Assembly (NCBI GenBank): GCA_964454745.1
Contig: CAYVUI010000157.1
Span: 1 to 7,820, forward strand
Length of the DNA: 7,820 nt
Reading direction: 5' to 3'
Source of the DNA: CAYVUI01 sp964454745
GTDB taxonomy: Bacteria > Planctomycetota > Phycisphaerae > Sedimentisphaerales > Anaerohalosphaeraceae
The stretch's first letter is position 1; the number at the start of each line of letters is the position of its first letter. Made by a program: the position numbers and the translations under genes. Under the pieces are notes generated by a model. It was not told the origin of the DNA and searched no databases. It saw nothing but the letters and a program-made list of their open reading frames with translations. Shown piece by piece: positions 1-5,500 of this stretch.

Positions 1-1
1 A

Positions 2-2311
2 TTAATAACTACTTCACATAAGTCGTATAATGTTGCGCGCAACATTATACGATGGACAAAGTATGATGCCAATGACCGTTTAGAGTATTATTATGTGCCG
101 AATATGTCAGATCCCAATAATGTGGCTCTCAGCAATCAATATTATCAATATACGTGGGATGGCCTGGAACTTGAGTTAGATTATTATGACAAAAACATTG
201 ATGCCTCCAATCCTCAGCGTACATGGATTACGGAATATGATGCAGATGGAAATATCATTAAGGAGACTTCCGGCTGCAGTTCCGGTTGCGGGGGGGGAGC
301 TGGCACATTCCAGAGTGTCGAGTATTATACCCAAGAGGGCCTGGAAGGTCTGGTCAAAAAGAGATTCAATGCGGATGGGGATGTCATTCTCTGGAATGAA
401 TATACGTTGCACTCCTATGGAGATCATGATGTCGATTTTTCAGTTGATATTGCAAACTCTGGTTTTGAATTGGCAGATGTTACGGAAGGGGTGTACGAGC
501 AGAGTATTCCGGATTCCTGGACCGGTTCTGAGTATTCTGCAGGATCCGATCCCAATGTGGTTGTCTTTGATCCCAATAGTACGCAGTGGAATGCTCGTTA
601 TGCCCAGGGGCAAAGTATGCCTGAGGGTTCTCAGATGCTGACTCTGGATGGCGGATATGTCCAACTGGATCTTAATCAACATGTCCGTCGAAATACTAAG
701 TATTATTTGGGTCTTCAGGCTGGTGCCTATGACGATGCGGGTACAAGTGACATTACTGTCAAGCTAATTGTGGCTCAGTATGATTCCGTTGGCAACGAAA
801 GTACACAGGAAATCATTACCTTACAGGCTTCTGAAAACGATGATCTGACTGAAGAAGAATGGGTTGCATTAGGAGATCAATGGGACAGTTCAACGTCGCC
901 AGGACTGGTCGGTGGTGTTTTTCGTATCTATATGACCGGTGAAAATGTAGATGTTGATGATTTACAACTGGATGCTACGACCCATTTTACCGGTCACACA
1001 AAACCGCTTCTTGTCTCACAAAGAGCGATTGATCCTATTGCCCAGGGCGATCCCAATGTCTGGTTTAGCCAATGGGAATATGATATCGTAAATGCATATG
1101 CCTATGAACGCAGATGGGTAGATGATTCTTACTATCGTCTCATTAAACATGAGTATCGGGATGAGTATTTTGGAAATAAAACAGCCCAAACGCAATATAC
1201 CACTTTAAATGATGATCCCAATACACCTGCGGGTAATGCATTTAGAACACAGTATCTATCCATGACCAGTCCGGACGAAAATTACGAAGACCTTAGACAG
1301 GTAATTTATCCCTCTGGAAAGAGAATGGATGTAGAATTACTTAGTAGTGGTTTGGCGGAATTGACCTATGTTCAGGATATTGAAAATGATGCCAATACAC
1401 CCTTTGAGTATTTTACTTATGATGGAAACGGAAATTTAACTGAACATACCGATGCACGTGGTGCAGTTACACAATATGATTATGACAATGATGATCAGAT
1501 AGAAGAGATTCGTGAGCCTCTGATTAACAGTCAACGTCAAGTCATTGAATATGTGTATGACGGTGCAAAACGAATCAAAGAAGAAAAGAAAAAAGATACT
1601 GACGGAAACATTGTATCTACGAAGTATTACTATGAATCAATGACCGGCTACTTGACTTCCATTGTAGAGGATTATAATGGCGATGACGAGGCAACGACGC
1701 AATATCGATACAATGATTTTGGGCAGCAGGCACGTACCATTCATCCGGATGGCTCCGTGACAGGATCCTCCTATGGATTGGGGGGAGAACAAACCAGTGA
1801 GTTCACTTTAGCCTTTGCCGAGGATGTGGATGATGCGGATGCCAGTCTGTACCTGACAGCTCAGACGAAGTATGTATACGATTCTGACGGCCGGATTGAA
1901 CAAATTTTGAAAGCGAAGGACACAGGAATATTCCTGTATGACAATCCCGATGATTGGGTTTATACGGAATATGAATACGACTTCCTCGGCAGAAAAACCG
2001 CGGTGGTGGAAGATGCCAATGACCTGGCACTGCGAACCACATATGAATACAACCATCAGGGTGAGGTTACCAAGGTAACCTATCCGACAGGCCGCTGGAT
2101 CGAGACGATTCGCGATGGACGTGGGCTGGTCTGGAAGGAAATCGAGGGCCATGATGACCTCGATCCCAATCTCTACCCCACGACGATTTATGAGTATGAT
2201 GCCAACCGGAATCTCGTCAAGAAAACCGATCCGGAAGGAATCATTACTGAGTATGTATACAACAACTATGACCAATTGATCCAGGAGAAGAAGGGGCTTC
2301 GAGAACCCTAA
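2..2311 (+). CDS. YD-repeat (RHS-family) protein with inserted carbohydrate-binding-like domain, 5' partial
   Basis: Seen: the frame is open from base 2 and gives 769 residues before TAA at 2309-2311. The first possible starts are GTG 95 and ATG 104. Neither has a Shine-Dalgarno sequence, and YD-type sequence (KYDANDRLEYYY) lies upstream of both, so the gene very likely begins outside the window. Numbering from GTG 95, the order is: YD motifs (EYDADGNI), a Cys/Gly loop CSSGCGGG near residue 60, a jelly-roll-like domain at about 116-296, then YD motifs to the end (TYDGNGNL, EYDFLGRK at 627-633, EYDANRNL). Known of the family: YD repeats build beta-strand cocoon shells in RHS and Tc-toxin proteins and also occur in adhesive wall proteins. 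Odd: there is no RHS core and no C-terminal tip; the chain ends within the repeat region at KKGLREP. The protein could be a truncated RHS gene, one half of a split pair, or a complete structural YD protein. Family assignment is firm; function is unknown. Confidence 0.9.
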   Translation, partial: LITTSHKSYNVARNIIRWTKYDANDRLEYYYVPNMSDPNNVALSNQYYQYTWDGLELELDYYDKNIDASNPQRTWITEYDADGNIIKETSGCSSGCGGGAGTFQSVEYYTQEGLEGLVKKRFNADGDVILWNEYTLHSYGDHDVDFSVDIANSGFELADVTEGVYEQSIPDSWTGSEYSAGSDPNVVVFDPNSTQWNARYAQGQSMPEGSQMLTLDGGYVQLDLNQHVRRNTKYYLGLQAGAYDDAGTSDITVKLIVAQYDSVGNESTQEIITLQASENDDLTEEEWVALGDQWDSSTSPGLVGGVFRIYMTGENVDVDDLQLDATTHFTGHTKPLLVSQRAIDPIAQGDPNVWFSQWEYDIVNAYAYERRWVDDSYYRLIKHEYRDEYFGNKTAQTQYTTLNDDPNTPAGNAFRTQYLSMTSPDENYEDLRQVIYPSGKRMDVELLSSGLAELTYVQDIENDANTPFEYFTYDGNGNLTEHTDARGAVTQYDYDNDDQIEEIREPLINSQRQVIEYVYDGAKRIKEEKKKDTDGNIVSTKYYYESMTGYLTSIVEDYNGDDEATTQYRYNDFGQQARTIHPDGSVTGSSYGLGGEQTSEFTLAFAEDVDDADASLYLTAQTKYVYDSDGRIEQILKAKDTGIFLYDNPDDWVYTEYEYDFLGRKTAVVEDANDLALRTTYEYNHQGEVTKVTYPTGRWIETIRDGRGLVWKEIEGHDDLDPNLYPTTIYEYDANRNLVKKTDPEGIITEYVYNNYDQLIQEKKGLREP
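23..52. repeat. perfect 30-bp palindrome inside the open frame
   Basis: The arm TCGTATAATGTTGCG (23-37) is followed directly by its exact reverse complement (38-52), with no spacer. Pairing stops at 22/53. The sequence is read through in frame as SYNVARNIIR, which does not look like YD-repeat sequence, whereas clear YD sequence begins just after it (WTKYDANDRL). It could be a recombinase site, the end of a mobile element, or a protein-binding operator-like site. The function is inferred; the palindrome itself is certain. Confidence 0.85.
290..297 (+). repeat. G8 homopolymer in coding sequence
   Basis: Eight consecutive G bases lie in the codons for the GGG part of the CSSGCGGG loop. Such tracts are prone to slipped-strand length change, which here would shift the frame about 65 codons after GTG 95. 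Whether it varies cannot be told from one sequence. It is also a typical site for sequencing error, although the frame is intact on both sides. Confidence 0.6.
440..985 (+). other. Domain: jelly-roll, carbohydrate-binding-module-like insert
   Basis: Residues about 116-296 (counted from GTG 95) contain no YD motif. They show the landmarks of CBM/galactose-binding-like jelly rolls: an opening NSGFE (121-125), then a PDSW motif, a central GGYVQLDL strand, a tract of the form TKYYLGLQAGAYDD, and a closing strand VDVDDLQLD (285-293). The acidic DD in the last strand is common in such domains as a calcium or structural site. The likely role is binding polysaccharide or another surface ligand. The assignment comes from pattern recognition, not a profile search, and other beta-sandwich families are possible. 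Confidence 0.55.
986..2308 (+). other. Domain: YD-repeat array of the first protein
   Basis: About ten YD-like units of roughly 20-40 residues are recognisable after the jelly-roll insert, including TYDGNGNL, DYDNDDQI, VYDGAKRI, RYNDFGQQ, VYDSDGRI, EYDFLGRK, EYNHQGEV, EYDANRNL and VYNNYDQL. Early units are degenerate. Units from about base 1850 onward are closer to the consensus and more GC-rich. The array runs to the stop codon, with no RHS core after it. Confidence 0.85.
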
Positions 2312-2380
2312 ACCGGCATGAATAGGCAATTGGATATTTGAAATTTAATCTTTGGATTTCAGGATAAAGGGCAAACATAG
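2312..2380 (+). other. Short intergenic gap, no terminator seen
   Basis: These 69 bases separate the two genes, which share a frame. In-frame stops are TAA at 2309, TGA at 2339 and TAG at 2378, the last directly abutting the next ATG. I see no strong hairpin followed by a T-run and no convincing promoter boxes, which fits co-transcription of the two genes as an operon. Co-transcription is inferred. Confidence 0.6.
2366..2371 (+). promoter_or_regulatory. Ribosome binding site for the second gene
   Basis: AAAGGG lies 9 bases before ATG 2381. It is a moderate Shine-Dalgarno match at good spacing. Together with the in-frame TAG immediately before the ATG, it supports 2381 as the start. Confidence 0.55.
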
Positions 2381-2500
2381 ATGAGTACCATCATAAAAAA
2401 CTACGGCAAAATTGGCGGATTTTTACTGGTAATTCTTGCATTGATCTCCGTTATGTTAACTGCACTGTTCTTTCACAATACCTCTGAGCCGGCATTGGCC
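2381..2500 (+). other. Signal peptide or signal anchor
   Basis: Residues 1-40 have a basic start (K6, K10), a hydrophobic core at about 11-31 (IGGFLLVILALISVMLTALF), and a possible signal peptidase I site after ALA40, before ENPQ. The long core could instead stay as an N-terminal membrane anchor. A Pro/Glu/Ser linker (about 41-60) follows, as is common behind such signals. Either way the rest of the protein is expected outside the cytoplasm. Confidence 0.8.
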
Positions 2501-5500
2501 GAGAATCCGCAATCGGAGCCGGAGTCGATACAAGATCCCAATGTATCGGAACCGATTGTAGCCGAACAGGTTGATTTACGCAGTGAAAATCAGCGTGTCT
2601 GGCTCTCTGAGCAGGAAGTTACCTATATTGATGAAGAAACCGGTGAGCAAGTCGTGGAAACCGTGGTTAATCAGATTGTCGAAGTCGGTAGCGGTATTTG
2701 CTATAAAGATGCCCAGGGAGACTATCAACTGACGGATGTCCAGTGGGAAGAGCTTGTAGATGGATTTGGTATTTATAAAGCGGGTTACAGCCTGGAAATT
2801 GGTCAGACACTGGGAGACTGGCTGTCCTATCTGCAAAATGGTGATGAGATCCTGCTGCGTCCTGCGGTACTGGAAGTCGAAGAAAGCGGAACGGTTTTTA
2901 AAACCATTACAGCAAACCGTTTTTCGGTAGGTCAAATCGACCCTTCTGATCCAACCAGACTGGTGTTTGAAAACGCATTTGGAGAAGGGATTGATCTGGA
3001 ACTTCAGGCCCATCCCTATGGCTTTCATCAAAATGTCATCTTTCAGGATTCGAGGCTGACCAATGGGGCTGATTTCCCGGTACAGGCTCAGGTTCATCTT
3101 CGAACTGAGATATCTATGGATGCATATGCCCGGGAGGGTGAACTCAATATTTTTCATGACAAAGAGCACGTCGGCACCCTGCAGGAAGCCATAGAAGCTC
3201 CCGCTATGAAAGGTGAAATCGTATTTACAGAAGTGGTTGAAGCTGAAGAGCAGATCGAGCAGCGATTAAAGCAGCGTTTTGCCCAATCCAAGGTATTTGA
3301 TTCTGCCAAGAAGCCGATCCTTGCAGATAAGAAGTTTGTAGAAGATACGGCAGGCACTCTTTACCTGGAAGAAACATTACCCGTAGAATACATGCAGGAA
3401 GCTCAATATCCGGTCACGTGGGATTACGGAATTATTACGGCTTCCTGGGACCCCAATGACAGCATCTGGTATGCGGACAATACGTATCATGTGACCTCAG
3501 ACATTATGATTCAAGATGGCGAATTGTGGATTGAACCTGGCACGATTATCAAAGCAGATCAAAACGCTGGAATTTCCACCGGAAGTAATGGTAAGCTTAT
3601 TGCCAGGGGTAAACCTTTGAACCAGATCTGGTTTTTCCAAAGCAGTCGAAGTGGAGTTGGGTCGGCAATTACGGGAGGATCGGGGCCATGGGATGGAATC
3701 GAAATTGGAGATGGCAGTGAGATGGAATGGGTCTCCATTTTTGATGCAACGACGGGTTTAACAATTTCCGACCGACCTGCCATCCCCCTGCGGCACCTTC
3801 ATGTGGTTGCGTGCACAAAAGGAATACTCATCTTAGATGGAGCTTTGGAGAGTTCAGATGACCCCCTGTATCTGTTTAACAATGTTGTAAATAATAATTC
3901 CAGTACAGGCATCGAGATCGACGGGGATGATGGTCAGGTGCAACTGATCAATTGTACAATCTATGACAATACTTCTTATGGCGTTTATGTCAAGGACACG
4001 TGCAGCCACGACCTGAAGATGAATAACAACCTGTTTACCAATACCTCTGGTGTTGGAATCGGTGTCTATAATGCCTCTTCCAGTTATGATCCTAATTCCC
4101 CGAGTGATCCCTGTACGCCGGGCCTTTCTGTATTTGAGCTGAACTATAATGGGTATTATAATCTTGTCAATGAAACTTCCGGCCTGGTAGAAGGCCCGAA
4201 TGATATTACTTTGACCGTGAATCCTTATGACACCACGAATCCTACATGGTATCCCGTAAGTTATTTTTACCTGAATCAGACAGCCAATGGCGGAGAGGCG
4301 GTTAAAAACGCAGGTCTTGCGATTACAGATCCCAATATTGGTTATGGCGATCCAAATGACTGGTCGATTTATCATGTTCCGATGGATGGAGTAACCGGTT
4401 TCTCTTCTACGACAACGATCTCCACAGATACGACCTGGCAGCCGCAATACGGAACCTGTGACACCGGGAATCTGGCCCTGGGCTTCCATCATCCCAGGAT
4501 AGACTATTATTTACATAAGAACTCTTTAGTAATTATCAATGGCTCTGGTGGAAGTACTGCAACATTAGAGGTCAAACCCGGCACGGTGATTTCTCATTAT
4601 AACAATTATCTTGGAGGTCGTGGTATTCTCAGGATCGGGACAAGCGGTAAATTCATTTGTAAAGGCGATCCTTTTAATGGAGGATATATTCAATGGCTCG
4701 AACGCGGTCAGGCAACCTATCACTGGTCTGTAGGGACTCCGCACTATACCTCCTATTCGGCCATTGAGTTCTTGGAAGATGAGGGGCAATCTGCAGAATT
4801 TGAGATTGCCTTTACGGAATTTCGAGGTCTTGGCAGTATTCAAATTAATGACTATTGGCATGAAGACAGTGTGATCCAGGATTGTATTTTCAAGCTGAAT
4901 CGTTATGCAATTCTAGGGTACGGTACGGGTGATTCTTTTGGGCTTTACAATAATCTCTTTAGTGAAAATTACTGTGCGGTTTATTCGCCCCGTACCGGAA
5001 TGGATCTCATCAACAATACCTTCGAAAGAAATATATTCGCGATCTATGCCTATAGTGGCTTTTCTACAGATCCATGGATTGATATCAAAAACTGTTTCTT
5101 TGTAGATAATACTTATGGAATCTATCAAAACCTTAGCCAAAGTGTGACGGAAAGTTATAATGCCTTTTATGATAATACAACGGCCCTGACCATAGACAAT
5201 CTGGACGCCACGGACTGGGCAGATCCCTGCACCCTCAATGCCCAGTGGCTCAGTGAGAATCCAATGGACTCAAGCTGGACAGATTTTTATGAACGCTTCC
5301 GGATTGATACCACCAGTCAGATTGTCGATTCCGGCTATGACCCAAGCTCGGAGGGTATGTATGGTTATACCGCGTTTTTAAACGGCACCGTCGATGATCC
5401 CAATATGGATATCGGGTATCATGTTCCTGTAAACCTCGATACCGATGGAGAGGGCCTTCTGGACTTTGATGAATACTGGGCTGGAAGTGATATAAATGAC

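Noticed and set aside
95..97. GTG 95 as the true start of the first gene
   Set aside because: There is no Shine-Dalgarno sequence before it, and YD-repeat sequence in the same frame lies upstream. The start is almost certainly outside the window.
186..641. Plus-strand overlapping frame of 151 codons
   Set aside because: It lies wholly inside the first gene in another frame. The protein read in the main frame has clear YD and jelly-roll features, and this one has none.
1589..1595. AAAAAAG run as a programmed frameshift site
   Set aside because: In the reading frame it is split AAA AAA G, not A AAA AAG as in dnaX-type sites. The frame continues correctly and no stimulatory hairpin is evident.
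1922..1937. 16-bp palindrome ACAGGAATATTCCTGT
   Set aside because: It is short, inside well-formed coding sequence (TGIFLY), and not associated with any boundary.
2065..2080. 7-bp inverted repeat GGTTACC-AA-GGTAACC
   Set aside because: It encodes ordinary YD sequence (VTKVT). The loop is too tight and no T-run follows, so it is not a terminator.
3854..4492. Minus-strand open frame of 212 codons
   Set aside because: It mirrors the Asn-rich beta-helix rungs on the plus strand. It is low in complexity and lacks any domain or ribosome-binding context of its own.
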